From DAOMNN01 sp050486545 (GTDB lineage Bacteria > Pseudomonadota > Gammaproteobacteria > Burkholderiales > Rhodocyclaceae): DNA of 64,000 bases. The translations under genes were made by a program, and so were the position numbers. Each line of letters begins with the position of its first letter. Positions within the stretch are counted from its first letter, which is position 1. Shown here in pieces: positions 27,752-36,460 of this stretch. The notes beneath the pieces were generated by a model, which saw nothing but the letters and a program-made list of their open reading frames with translations, made no database searches and was not told the origin of the DNA. The stretch spans positions 1 through 64,000 of the forward strand of contig JBJHDM010000001.1 of assembly GCA_050486545.1 (NCBI GenBank). Direction: 5' to 3'.

Positions 27752-29857
27752 ATGAAATCGACCTTCCGGATCCTTGCCTTGGTCGCGGGTGCGTTGTCTC
27801 TGCTCGTGATCGTCCTGGCCGTGTACCTGTACTTCGTCTTCGACGCCAACGACTATCGCGACCGGGTGTCGGACCAGGTCCGGGCCCAGACCGGGCGCGA
27901 ACTGACGATTTCCGGAGACATTTCCCTGTCGGTCTTTCCCTGGTTGGGCGTGCGCCTGGAGCAGGCGAGCCTGGGCAACGCGCCGGGCTTCGGCGAACGT
28001 CCGTTCGCCCGAATCGAGCGGATCGAGGCGCGTGCGAAGCTGGCGCCGCTGTTCCGTGGCGAGGTCGAAGTCGACCGGGTGGTGCTCGGTGGTCTGGATC
28101 TGAACCTGGAGCGAGATGCCCAGGGGCGCAACAATTGGGACGATCTGGCAGGAGAACGCTCCGAACGCGATCGCGAGACCCCGGAACGAGGTGCCGAAGA
28201 GGCGATGCGTGCGCTGGCCACGATCGCCGTGAGCGGTGTCGAGATCGAGTCGGCGCGCGTATCCTGGGATGATCGTCAGGCCGGTGTGCGCCATGAGCTG
28301 CGCAACCTGAGTCTGCGTTCCGGCGAGATTCGTGCCGGTTCGCGTTTCCCGCTCGAACTCGGGGTGGATGTGGAATCCAGTGCGCCGCCGGTCAGTGGTC
28401 GACTGGAATTGTCCGGTCAGGTGCTGCTTGATCCACAGCGCTCGCGCGTCGGGATCCAGGCGCTCGACGTGAGCTTCTCGGGGCGTGGCGATGCGTTGCC
28501 CGGGGGCAAGGCGGAGCTGAAACTCGGCGCGCAGGTCGAAATGGATCTGGCGGCCGGCACGCTCGACGTGTCGGCCCTGTCGGTGCGTGCTCTCGGGGTG
28601 GATGCGACGGGACGGATCCAGGGACGGGATCTTCTTGGAGAGCCCGGTTTCAGCGGCAACCTCGCCGTCGCCGAGTTCAGCCCGCGTCAGGTGCTCCGGA
28701 GTGCGGGCGCGACCGTTCCGGACATGGCGGACGATCGGGCCCTTGCGCGGGCGAGCCTGAATGCCGGTTTCGAGGCCAGCACGAAGTCGGCATCGTTGAC
28801 CGGGCTTGAACTGCGCCTGGACGACAGCCTGGTGACGGGCGAGGCCGGCGTGACCGATTTCGAGCGTCAGGCGCTGCGCTTCGACCTGTCTCTCGATACG
28901 ATCGACCTGGACCGCTATCTGCCTCCCGCTGCGGACAAGCCGGCCCCGGCGGCCACGCCTGCGACGGCAGCAGGGGCTGCCCCCGATGCGTCCGGGCTGC
29001 GGGCGCTGAATCTGGACGGCCGCTTGCGCATCGGTGCGTTGCGTGCGAGCGGAATCAAGGTTTCCGACATCGAGGTCGTCGTGCGGGCGGCCGAGGGCCT
29101 GGTCCGCGTCGCCCCGATCGGGGCCAGCCTCTACCAGGGACGTTATGCCGGCAACGTGACGCTCGACGCACGTGGAAACGCCTTGCGGGTGAGTGCCGAC
29201 GAATCGCTGTCGGGCGTCCAGGTCGGGCCGCTGCTGCGCGATCTGACCGGCCAGAGCGAGCGGCTGACCGGCAGTGCGAATCTGCGCATCAAGGTGCAGG
29301 CGACCGGAAACGACGCCGATGCGATGAGGCGCAGTCTCGGCGGCAACGGCGACTTCCGCTTCGCCGAGGGTGCGGTCAAGGGGGTGAACGTCGCCCAGTT
29401 CCTGCGAGAGGCGCAGGCTCGCCTGCGGGGACAGCCGGTTCCGCCCGATACCGGTGCGAACCAGACCGACTTTTCCGAGTTGACCGGAACCTTCCAGATC
29501 ACCAACGGGGTGGTGCGCAACGATGACCTGCGCATGCTCTCGCCTTTGCTGCGCGTTGCCGGGAACGGGAACGTCGATCTGGGCACTGAGCGGATCGACT
29601 ATCGACTGCGCGCAAGCCTGGTCGGCACCCTGGAGGGGCAGGGCGGGGCCGAGCGCGAAGCCTTGCGTGGCGTGACCGTGCCGATCAAGGTGGGAGGGAG
29701 CTTCGACAAGCCCTCGTACGCACTCGATGTCGAAACCCTGATCGCCGAGAACGTGCGCCAGCAGGCGCGCGAGCAGATCGAGCAGAAGGTCCAGGAGAAA
29801 CTCAAGGACGATGTCGGGGAAACCTTGCGACGTGGCGTCCGGGGGCTGATCCGGTAG
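27752..29857 (+). CDS. AsmA family protein
   Basis: Large periplasmic protein anchored by an N-terminal helix (about 7-30), 701 residues. It has the AsmA N-terminal domain (FDANDYRDRVSDQVRAQTGRELTISGDISLSVFPWLGVRLE), a repetitive beta-rich middle with a Pro/Ala linker near 390-410, and the AsmA C-terminal domain (LTGSANLRIKVQATGNDADAMRRSLGGNGDFRFAEGAVKGVNV). AsmA/TamB-like proteins are bridge-type phospholipid transporters or envelope assembly factors. The ATG at 27752 follows AAGGGG with 7-base spacing. The 216 bases shared with divergent nfeD hold no clear promoter, though ACTACA/TGTAGT (near 27573-27602) forms a small inverted repeat. Confidence 0.9.
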   Translation: MKSTFRILALVAGALSLLVIVLAVYLYFVFDANDYRDRVSDQVRAQTGRELTISGDISLSVFPWLGVRLEQASLGNAPGFGERPFARIERIEARAKLAPLFRGEVEVDRVVLGGLDLNLERDAQGRNNWDDLAGERSERDRETPERGAEEAMRALATIAVSGVEIESARVSWDDRQAGVRHELRNLSLRSGEIRAGSRFPLELGVDVESSAPPVSGRLELSGQVLLDPQRSRVGIQALDVSFSGRGDALPGGKAELKLGAQVEMDLAAGTLDVSALSVRALGVDATGRIQGRDLLGEPGFSGNLAVAEFSPRQVLRSAGATVPDMADDRALARASLNAGFEASTKSASLTGLELRLDDSLVTGEAGVTDFERQALRFDLSLDTIDLDRYLPPAADKPAPAATPATAAGAAPDASGLRALNLDGRLRIGALRASGIKVSDIEVVVRAAEGLVRVAPIGASLYQGRYAGNVTLDARGNALRVSADESLSGVQVGPLLRDLTGQSERLTGSANLRIKVQATGNDADAMRRSLGGNGDFRFAEGAVKGVNVAQFLREAQARLRGQPVPPDTGANQTDFSELTGTFQITNGVVRNDDLRMLSPLLRVAGNGNVDLGTERIDYRLRASLVGTLEGQGGAEREALRGVTVPIKVGGSFDKPSYALDVETLIAENVRQQAREQIEQKVQEKLKDDVGETLRRGVRGLIR

Positions 29858-29929
29858 GCTGCGGGCTTCAGTTGCCATGACGAGCGCCTCGGCCACCCCC
29901 TGGCCGTGATCGCAGCACGACCGGGTCCG

Positions 29930-30736
29930 ATGTCGGCGATCCTCGACGACATGTTGTGGATGCTGCTCCCACTGGCCGCGCTCGTGGCGGTGGCCGTGGG
30001 CGGTTCCGCACTGTCCGATACGTCCTTTGTCCTGGCGACGGTCGCAATGTCCGTGATGATGAGCGTGGGCATCGCGGGACGGGCGAAGGTGCGCAGGGGC
30101 ATGTTCCTCGCTTCGTGCGTGGTGCCGGAAAGCGCGTGGTATTGGCGCCTGCGCGGTTCGTTCCTGATCTGGCTGCTTGCGGTCCTGCGGGCGGTTCCGC
30201 TGGCGACCGTGCTCGTCGTCGCGCTCGCGCGGGCGGAGCATCCCCGCACCCTGTCCGCGTTCATCGTGAGTGCCCCGCTGCTCGTCCTGCTCTGGCATTT
30301 CTGGCGCGCCCGGCTGCGGCGGCACGTGCAAGCCCGGGTGCTGCAGGATGTCGCGCTGCGGCTCGCCCAGGCCGCCGTGTGGGCGATGCTCGTGATCGGA
30401 CTCACATTCGCTGCTCTGTACGCGACGTACCCGGACCTCGGGGATGGGTCGCTCGGCCAGGCGGTGCGCCACGAGGCGGCCCGGCAGGATGCGGCGAGTG
30501 GTCTTCTTCTCGGCCTGATGCAACTCGCCGCGGCCAAGGATGCGGTTTCCTGGTGGCTCGGGCAGCAGTTCATCCATGCGATCGTCGATCCGGCGTTCCG
30601 CTTGACCGCCTGGGCGATCGTGCTTGCAACCGATGCGCTGGTCGTCTGGTCCTATCTCGTGTTTTGCTCTTCCGTGCTGTACCTGGTGCGCTGGCGGGGT
30701 TTTCATCCGCCGACCCGAGACGAAGCGAAGCCATGA
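29930..30736 (+). CDS. Predicted multi-pass membrane protein of unknown function
   Basis: I do not recognise this 268-residue protein. Starting at ATG 29930 (MSAILDDMLWMLLPLAA) it has hydrophobic helices at about 8-25, 30-47, 75-98, 107-122, 144-166 and near the C-terminus (residues about 230-258), separated by Arg-rich loops. A GTG at 29906 is an alternative start. It lies 72 bases after the AsmA gene and overlaps the next gene as ATGA, so the pair is co-translated. No motif gives a function. Confidence 0.65.
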   Translation: MSAILDDMLWMLLPLAALVAVAVGGSALSDTSFVLATVAMSVMMSVGIAGRAKVRRGMFLASCVVPESAWYWRLRGSFLIWLLAVLRAVPLATVLVVALARAEHPRTLSAFIVSAPLLVLLWHFWRARLRRHVQARVLQDVALRLAQAAVWAMLVIGLTFAALYATYPDLGDGSLGQAVRHEAARQDAASGLLLGLMQLAAAKDAVSWWLGQQFIHAIVDPAFRLTAWAIVLATDALVVWSYLVFCSSVLYLVRWRGFHPPTRDEAKP

Positions 30737-31821
30737 CCCTGACGATTCCGGGACCTGCCATGTCGTTGCGCCTGCTGCTGCTTGCGGCAGGATGGGTGTT
30801 GTTGCTCGTTGTCGCGGACCCTCGGCTGGCGCCGTCGACGCTGCGGCCGGCGCCGCCGGTCGAGGTCGTCGTGGACGGCCGGCAGTTCAGCGTGAGTCCG
30901 TCGGTGGCCGGGAGCGCGGCCCGGTTGTCGGCAGATCGCCTCGAGGTCGGGCGTGCCGAGGCCCAAGCGCACGTTCGCGAGCTGGTCGGCCGTGAACTCG
31001 ATAGGGTGTTCGACAGCGTGCACGAACGCCTGCCGGCGTATGCCGACTGGTTCTATTCGCTGGGGGGCGAATACGCGCGGCTTTCGTGGGTCGTACTGGG
31101 TGCGATGGGCAAGCTCGATGGCGACCCCCTGGCCGCGCGTGCGGCGGAAATCGTCTTCGACGGGGCGCTGTTCGAGCAGCGCATCGAACGGGTGTTCGGG
31201 GCGGTCAACGAGGGGCTTGCGCTGCGCATCGAAGCGACCGGACGTGACTGGCTGGCGGAGGTCGTCGCGGTCTTCGAGCGGCAGGATCGCCCCCGCAGGG
31301 CGCCTGGACCGCAGCCCACGATCGCACTGGATGACGTGCTTGGGGATTTCGTCGGTTCGGGAAGCGGGGCGTTTGCAGGCCGCCTGACCGCAAGCTCTGC
31401 GGCCAGTGCCGGGGTGGTGGTCGGTCCGCTGGTTGCACGCGTGGCGGCCCGTCCGACCGTGTCCGGGGGCGGACGGGCGGTGGCCGCGCGTACGGCCGCC
31501 CGTACGCTCGGCAAGTCGGGGACGGCCGGCTCGGGTGCCGTCCTCGGATGTGGCGTGACTGGCCCTGCGGCGCTGCCCTGTGCGCTGGCGGTGGGCAGCG
31601 CCGCCTGGCTTGCGACGGACTGGCTGCTGTTGCAGGCCGACGAATGGGTGCACCGCGACGCCCTGATCGCCGATTGGGAGCGTCGGCTGGAGGCGCTGCG
31701 TGCGGATCTCGAGGCTGTGCTGCTGGCCTACTACGAGGCCCAGGTGGACGCCTGGTACGACGACGTGAGCGGTCGTGTCGAGCGTACCTTCAGCCCCGTG
31801 GCCGGAAGTTTCGGGCGATGA
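30733..31821 (+). CDS. Predicted membrane protein with glycine/alanine-rich helices and C-terminal coiled region
   Basis: Unrecognised, 362 residues. N-terminal membrane helix (about 12-29), an extracytoplasmic helical region (30-190) rich in Glu/Arg, a Gly/Ala/Ser-rich hydrophobic segment at about 218-300 (SSAASAGVVVGPLVARVAA, SGAVLGCGVTGPAALPCALAVGSAAWLATDW) and a charged C-terminal helix with YYEAQVDAWYDD. The layout suggests a membrane-inserted hairpin between two helical lobes. The ATG at 30733 overlaps the stop of the preceding gene; ATG 30760 is possible. It converges on the flavoprotein gene at 31849, 27 bases away. Confidence 0.6.
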   Translation: MTLTIPGPAMSLRLLLLAAGWVLLLVVADPRLAPSTLRPAPPVEVVVDGRQFSVSPSVAGSAARLSADRLEVGRAEAQAHVRELVGRELDRVFDSVHERLPAYADWFYSLGGEYARLSWVVLGAMGKLDGDPLAARAAEIVFDGALFEQRIERVFGAVNEGLALRIEATGRDWLAEVVAVFERQDRPRRAPGPQPTIALDDVLGDFVGSGSGAFAGRLTASSAASAGVVVGPLVARVAARPTVSGGGRAVAARTAARTLGKSGTAGSGAVLGCGVTGPAALPCALAVGSAAWLATDWLLLQADEWVHRDALIADWERRLEALRADLEAVLLAYYEAQVDAWYDDVSGRVERTFSPVAGSFGR

Positions 31822-31848
31822 CGGACGCCGCCCCGGCGACGCCCAGAA

Positions 31849-33099
31849 TCAGGCTTCGGCCGGCAGGGCGATCCGGTTGTCCTTGCTGTACTGGTAGTCC
31901 TTGAAGATGTGCTCCGCGCTCAGCAACTGGTAGCTGCCGTCCGGATTCCTCCGCGTCGTGTCCTTGAGGCGGTAGGTGTAGTGGCCGCAGGTCCAGCAGT
32001 CGAAATTGCGCATGTGGGTGCACAGGCAGGTCTTGTCCATGACCTTGAGCTTCTTCGCATCCGGGTGGAGCGCAACCTCGCGGTTGTAGGCGTTGATATA
32101 GGCGCAGTTACCGTTCGCATCGAGCAGGTAGCCGAAGGCCTCGCAGTTCGGCCGGATCCCCGACCCGATCGCCGGGCTGCTCTTGAGCATGCGCATCGGG
32201 TAGCCAGTGGGCGAGATCGTGTTGACCTCGATGTCGTCTTCGCTCGCCTTGAAGTAGTGCTGCTGCACATCCTCGGGCAGGCCGCATTCGTGCGCGACAG
32301 TGAAACGTGTCGCAACCTGCACCCCGGCAGCGCCGTGTTCGAGGAAGGCCACTGCGTCGCTGCCGGTAAAGATGCCGCCGGCCGGGATCAGCGGGATGTC
32401 GAGATGCTCGGCCTTCAGCCACGCAGCGATCTCCGCGACGATGGTTGCCAGGTCGTACTGAGCCCAGTCCATGCCGAAGCCCAGATGCCCGCCCGCGAGC
32501 GGTCCTTCGACGACGACGAAGTCGGGCAGCCGGCCGGTGCGTGCCGATTTCTTCAGGAACAGCTGCAGCGCACGGAGCGACGAGACGATGATGCCGAGCT
32601 TGACGTCGCGAAAGCGCGGATGGTCCTCGATCAGTGCAAAGGAGCCCAGATGCAGGCCGGCGGCCAGCGTGATGCCCTCGATGCCGGCATCCATGGCCGA
32701 GCGCAGGCGCACCCGGAGGGTGTCCTTGGGCCCGTTCATCGTGAGCTTTTCCATGCAGTTGATGAAGATCAGGCCTTCGCCGCGCTTGCGTTCCATCGTG
32801 CGGCGCACGTGCGTCTCGGTGGCTTCCGCGAGCAACGCGAGATCGAACTGCACCTCGGACTTGTCCATGTTTGCGACGTTGTACTTGTACTGCTTCTGCT
32901 TGTCGCGCACGTACTTGGTGTCGTAGCGGCGGTCGCTGATGGTGGGAACCATCGCGTCCGAGATGTGGCCGATACCGCCCAGCCGGGCGGCCTCCAGCGA
33001 AAGGTCGGAGGTGGAGATATCGACCCCCATGCCCCCGATCACGATGGGCACGTATTCCTTCTTGCCGAATTTCAGGCGGAAGTCGTCAACACACTTCAT
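31849..33099 (-). CDS. Nitronate-monooxygenase-like flavoprotein with cysteine-rich C-terminal extension
   Basis: FMN-dependent TIM-barrel protein of the 2-nitropropane dioxygenase family, 416 residues. VIGGMGVDIS at the N-terminus, VVVEGPLAGGHLGFG and IPLIPAGGIFTGSDAVAFLEHGAAGVQVATRF are the FMN and phosphate-binding segments. Past the barrel, residues from about 325 contain several cysteines, including NCEAFGY, GNCAYINAY and KTCLCTHMRNFDCWTCGHY, which could bind a metal or Fe-S cluster. The family acts on nitronates, but many members are enoyl reductases or unassigned, so the substrate is open. Downstream of cysN by 217 bases and probably transcribed separately. Confidence 0.75.
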   Translation of the reverse strand: MKCVDDFRLKFGKKEYVPIVIGGMGVDISTSDLSLEAARLGGIGHISDAMVPTISDRRYDTKYVRDKQKQYKYNVANMDKSEVQFDLALLAEATETHVRRTMERKRGEGLIFINCMEKLTMNGPKDTLRVRLRSAMDAGIEGITLAAGLHLGSFALIEDHPRFRDVKLGIIVSSLRALQLFLKKSARTGRLPDFVVVEGPLAGGHLGFGMDWAQYDLATIVAEIAAWLKAEHLDIPLIPAGGIFTGSDAVAFLEHGAAGVQVATRFTVAHECGLPEDVQQHYFKASEDDIEVNTISPTGYPMRMLKSSPAIGSGIRPNCEAFGYLLDANGNCAYINAYNREVALHPDAKKLKVMDKTCLCTHMRNFDCWTCGHYTYRLKDTTRRNPDGSYQLLSAEHIFKDYQYSKDNRIALPAEA

Positions 33100-33316
33100 G
33101 TTTGTCCTGGCGTCATTGCGGGTTGGGGCGCGTCACCGCCAACCGGAGCGCGGTCGTCTTGGGATTCGAGGCTCTCGAGTCAGACCCGGTGTCCGGATAA
33201 GAACACACCGGCCTGACGCCACGCTGACGTCGCCCGGTATGCCCGTGTGCGATGCTACGGCACTGCAATGCGTCTTTTTAACATGAAATGGGCTGGGACA
33301 CATGGCCGCTGCCGGC

Positions 33317-34609
33317 TCAACCCTGCGTTCGGTGGATCATCCCTGCGCCTACGGTGTTGTTGGTGCTCTCGTCGATGAGGATGAAGGCTCCCGTGGCGCG
33401 ATTTTCGGCATAGGCGTCGGCGAAGACCGGCTGTGCGAGCCGGAGCGTCAACCGGGCGATGTCGTTCATCTCGAGGGTGGCCGTGGATTCGCGTTCGAGG
33501 GTGTTGAGGTCGAGCCGGTACTCGATGTTCGCGACCTTGGCCCGGACCTCGCGGGTCGTGTGGCGGAGCAGATAGGTGCGCGCGGGCGACAGCGGCTGCG
33601 CGGATAGCCAGCAAAGCGTCGCTTCGAGTTCCTTGAGCACCTCGGGCGGCTCGTCGCTGCGCACGATCATGTCGCCGCGCGACACGTCGATCTCGTCGGC
33701 GAGCAGCAGCGTCACCGACTGTTCGTGCAATGCGCACGGGTGCTGGGTGTCGCCGGTCAGGATCGCCTTGACGGTACTGGTCCGCCCGGATGGAAGCACG
33801 GTCACGGCGTCGCCGACGCAGACCGTGCCGGATTCGACCCGGCCCATGAAGCCGCGAAAATCGTGCAGCGCCGGATTGGACGCATCCCGTGGGCGGCAAA
33901 CGTACTGGACCGGAAAGCGGAAGTCCTCTGCCCGCTCGGTGTGCGCTGCCGGTGCGCCCTCCAGGATCTGCAGCAGGGTCGGGCCCGAATACCAGTCCAG
34001 GTGTTCGCCCCGTTCGACGACCATGTCGCCGTTGAGGGCCGAGATCGGGATGAAGCACACATCCGGGATGCCCAGTCGCTCGGCGAAGGCGAGGTAGTCC
34101 GAACGGATCCGCTCGAAGGTGGCCTGGTCGTGGTCGACGAGATCCATCTTGTTGATCGCGACGACCAGGTGCGGGATGCCGACCAGATGGGCCAGCCAGG
34201 AATGGCGGCGGGTCTGGGTCTGCACCCCCTTGCGGGCATCGATCAGGATGATGGCGAGATTGGCGGTCGATGCGGCCGTGACCATGTTTCGCGTGTATTG
34301 CTCGTGGCCGGGTGCGTCGGCGATGATGTACTTGCGCGATCCGGTCGAGAAATAGCGGTATGCGACGTCGATGGTGATGCCCTGCTCGCGCTCGGCCTGC
34401 AGGCCGTCGGTGAGCAGGGACAGGTCGACAGCGGACAGGCCGCGCTTGTGCGAGGTCTTCTCGATCGCGCTGAGGGTATCGGCGAGGATCGTCCGGGTGT
34501 CGAACAGCAGGCGTCCGATCAGGGTGCTCTTGCCGTCATCGACGCTTCCGCAGGTCAGAAAGCGGAGCAGACCGTTGTCGATTTCGGGCAGGTGTTCCAG
34601 TGCTGACAT
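33317..34609 (-). CDS. cysN: Sulfate adenylyltransferase subunit 1 (GTPase)
   Basis: GTP-hydrolysing subunit of ATP sulfurylase, which activates sulfate to APS. The 430 residues show the elongation-factor-like G motifs: GSVDDGKS (21-28), DAPGH (98-102) and NKMD (153-156), followed by two beta-barrel domains. There is no C-terminal APS kinase domain, which agrees with an APS-reducing (not PAPS-reducing) route here. It follows cysD by 51 bases. Confidence 0.96.
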   Translation of the reverse strand: MSALEHLPEIDNGLLRFLTCGSVDDGKSTLIGRLLFDTRTILADTLSAIEKTSHKRGLSAVDLSLLTDGLQAEREQGITIDVAYRYFSTGSRKYIIADAPGHEQYTRNMVTAASTANLAIILIDARKGVQTQTRRHSWLAHLVGIPHLVVAINKMDLVDHDQATFERIRSDYLAFAERLGIPDVCFIPISALNGDMVVERGEHLDWYSGPTLLQILEGAPAAHTERAEDFRFPVQYVCRPRDASNPALHDFRGFMGRVESGTVCVGDAVTVLPSGRTSTVKAILTGDTQHPCALHEQSVTLLLADEIDVSRGDMIVRSDEPPEVLKELEATLCWLSAQPLSPARTYLLRHTTREVRAKVANIEYRLDLNTLERESTATLEMNDIARLTLRLAQPVFADAYAENRATGAFILIDESTNNTVGAGMIHRTQG

Positions 34610-34660
34610 GTTTCTGGTCTCCAGGGGGTCCTTGGGGGGTCGGGGGGTGCGTGCGGAGCG

Positions 34661-35575
34661 TCAGAAATAGCCTTCGCGCTTGCGCTGTTCCATCGAGGCT
34701 TCCGAGGTCTGGTCGTCCAGGCGGGTCGCGCCACGCTCGGTGACCGTCGTCGTGGCCGTCTCGAGCAGGATCTTTTCCACCGTGTCCGCGTCGGACTCGA
34801 CCGGGGCCGTGCAGGGAATGTCCCCGACCGTGCGAAAGCGCACCTTGAGGTGCTCCACCCGATCGCCGTCCCGTGCGGGGGTGAGCGGGGTCACCGGCTG
34901 AAGCAGGCCGTTCCTGCGCACCACCGGGCGAACATGGGCGAAGTAGATTTCCGGCAGTTCGAGCCGTTCGCGCTCGATGTACTGCCACACGTCGAGTTCG
35001 GTCCAGTTGCTGATCGGGAAGGCGCGGATGTTCTCGCCCCGATGGGTGCGGGCGTTGAAAAGGTTCCACAGCTCGGGGCGCTGGTTCTTGGGGTCCCACT
35101 GACCGAACTCGTCGCGGAAGCTCATGATGCGTTCCTTCGCCCGCGCCTTCTCCTCGTCGCGCCGGGCGCCCCCGATACAGGCGTCGAAGCCGAACTCCGC
35201 GATCGCCTCGAGCAGCGTCACCGACTGGTGCTTGTTGCGCGATTCGTCCGCGTGCTTGAGGACCACGCTCCCGCGAGCGATGGAGTCCTCGAGCGAGCGC
35301 ACGATCAGCCGCTCGCCGAGCTCGGCGGCACGCCGGTCGCGAAAGGCGGTGACCTCGGGGTAGTTGTGGCCGGTGTCGATATGCAGCAGCGGGAACGGGA
35401 AACGGCCGGGGCGGAACGCCTTTTCGGCAAGCCGCAACAGGCAGATCGAATCCTTCCCTCCGGAGAACAGCAGGGCCGGGTGGGTGCATTGCCCGGCCAC
35501 TTCGCGCAGGATGTGGATCGCCTCGGCTTCGAGCCAGTCGAGGTGGCTGAGGGCTTGTCTGGTCAGGGTGGACAT
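34661..35575 (-). CDS. cysD: Sulfate adenylyltransferase subunit 2
   Basis: Catalytic ATP-pyrophosphatase subunit forming APS. The 304 residues have the PP-loop SGGKDS (38-43), HIDTGHNYPEV, RDEEKARAKER and a C-terminus ending KREGYF, the CysD hallmark. The ribosome-binding AAGAG before its ATG lies within the last codons of a 38-codon ORF upstream, so the two may be coupled. Confidence 0.96.
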   Translation of the reverse strand: MSTLTRQALSHLDWLEAEAIHILREVAGQCTHPALLFSGGKDSICLLRLAEKAFRPGRFPFPLLHIDTGHNYPEVTAFRDRRAAELGERLIVRSLEDSIARGSVVLKHADESRNKHQSVTLLEAIAEFGFDACIGGARRDEEKARAKERIMSFRDEFGQWDPKNQRPELWNLFNARTHRGENIRAFPISNWTELDVWQYIERERLELPEIYFAHVRPVVRRNGLLQPVTPLTPARDGDRVEHLKVRFRTVGDIPCTAPVESDADTVEKILLETATTTVTERGATRLDDQTSEASMEQRKREGYF

Positions 35576-35581
35576 AGGATT

Positions 35582-35698
35582 TCAGCTCTTCGGGTAAGTG
35601 GGTTGGCGCAAGGCACGCCACGCCGCGCGCAGGCCGGCGATGCAGGCCGAGAGCCGGCGTGCCGCACGCTTGTTCGGTTTGGTCGGATGGGGGCGCAT
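35582..35698 (-). CDS. Candidate small basic protein (38 aa) in the cys operon
   Basis: An ATG ORF of 38 codons fills the gap between cysH and cysD. It begins MRPHPTKPNKRAARRL and ends TYPKS, with many Arg/Lys residues and a possible amphipathic helix in the middle. GAGGA lies 6 bases before the ATG, 13 bases after the cysH stop, and its last codons carry the cysD ribosome-binding site. It could be a true small protein or only a coupling leader; I know no family for it. Confidence 0.45.
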   Translation of the reverse strand: MRPHPTKPNKRAARRLSACIAGLRAAWRALRQPTYPKS

Positions 35699-35711
35699 GA
35701 CGGGTCCTCGC

Positions 35712-36440
35712 TCAGGCACGCTTCACGTGCAGGCCGCATTCCTTCGACTCCGGGGTTTCCCACCACCACCTTCCGGCCCGGACGTCTTCGCCTGCGGCGA
35801 CCGGTCGGGTGCAGGGGGCGCAACCGATACTCGGGTAGAAGCGGTCGTGCAGCTTGTTGTACGGGATGTCGTGCAGGCGCACGTAGGCCCAGACCTCCTT
35901 CTCGGTCCAGTCGGCCAGCGGGTTGAACTTCTCCAGTCCGTTGGTGGCGTCGAATTCGTGCACGGGCAGGGTCGAGCGGGTGGCGGCCTGTTGCGCACGC
36001 AGCCCCGTGATCCACGCCTTCCTGCCCGCCAGGGCACGCTGGAGCGGCTCGACCTTGCGCGCATGGCAGCAGGCCTTGCGCAGTTCGACCGAGTCGTAGA
36101 ACGCATTGATGCCATGGCTTCGGGTGAAGCGCTCGACGTTGTCGTGGCGTGGAGCGTAGAGTTCGAGGCGAAGCCCGTAGTGGCGTTGCACTTCGGCGAT
36201 CAGGTCGTAGGTTTCGAGCGGCAGGCGGCCGGTGTCGAGCGAGAAGATGCCAATCTCCAGGCCCTCCTTCACGATCAGGTCGGTGAGCACCATGTCCTCG
36301 GCCCCGAGGCTGTTGGCGAGCACGGCCGGCGCATAGTCGTGCGCCACCTCGTGCAGGAGTGCGCGGGCTGCCGCGGTTTTCGCGTCCAGGGTGTCGCGCA
36401 GGGCCGTATTGGCGAGATCGGGATTCATGTTCGGATGCAT
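35712..36440 (-). CDS. cysH: Adenylylsulfate (APS) reductase, Fe-S type
   Basis: Thioredoxin-dependent enzyme reducing APS to sulfite. The 242 residues carry the [4Fe-4S] cysteine set CC (124-125) and CxxC (207-210) that marks APS rather than PAPS reductases, and the catalytic Cys in KECGLH (Cys235). SLGAEDMVL and FSLDTGRLPLETY form the nucleotide-binding region. It follows the DUF934 gene by 20 bases. Confidence 0.95.
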   Translation of the reverse strand: MHPNMNPDLANTALRDTLDAKTAAARALLHEVAHDYAPAVLANSLGAEDMVLTDLIVKEGLEIGIFSLDTGRLPLETYDLIAEVQRHYGLRLELYAPRHDNVERFTRSHGINAFYDSVELRKACCHARKVEPLQRALAGRKAWITGLRAQQAATRSTLPVHEFDATNGLEKFNPLADWTEKEVWAYVRLHDIPYNKLHDRFYPSIGCAPCTRPVAAGEDVRAGRWWWETPESKECGLHVKRA

Positions 36441-36460
36441 GGGGTTTCTCCCGTAAGCGT

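Noticed and set aside
27569..30706. 1,045-codon minus-strand frame opposite the AsmA gene
   Set aside because: Low-complexity Arg/His/Gln-rich product opposite a clear AsmA protein; no ribosome-binding site or domain.
33100..33316. Gap between cysN and the flavoprotein gene checked for a terminator or small RNA
   Set aside because: A CTTTTTAA stretch exists near 33273-33281, but I find no stable hairpin beside it in the right orientation.
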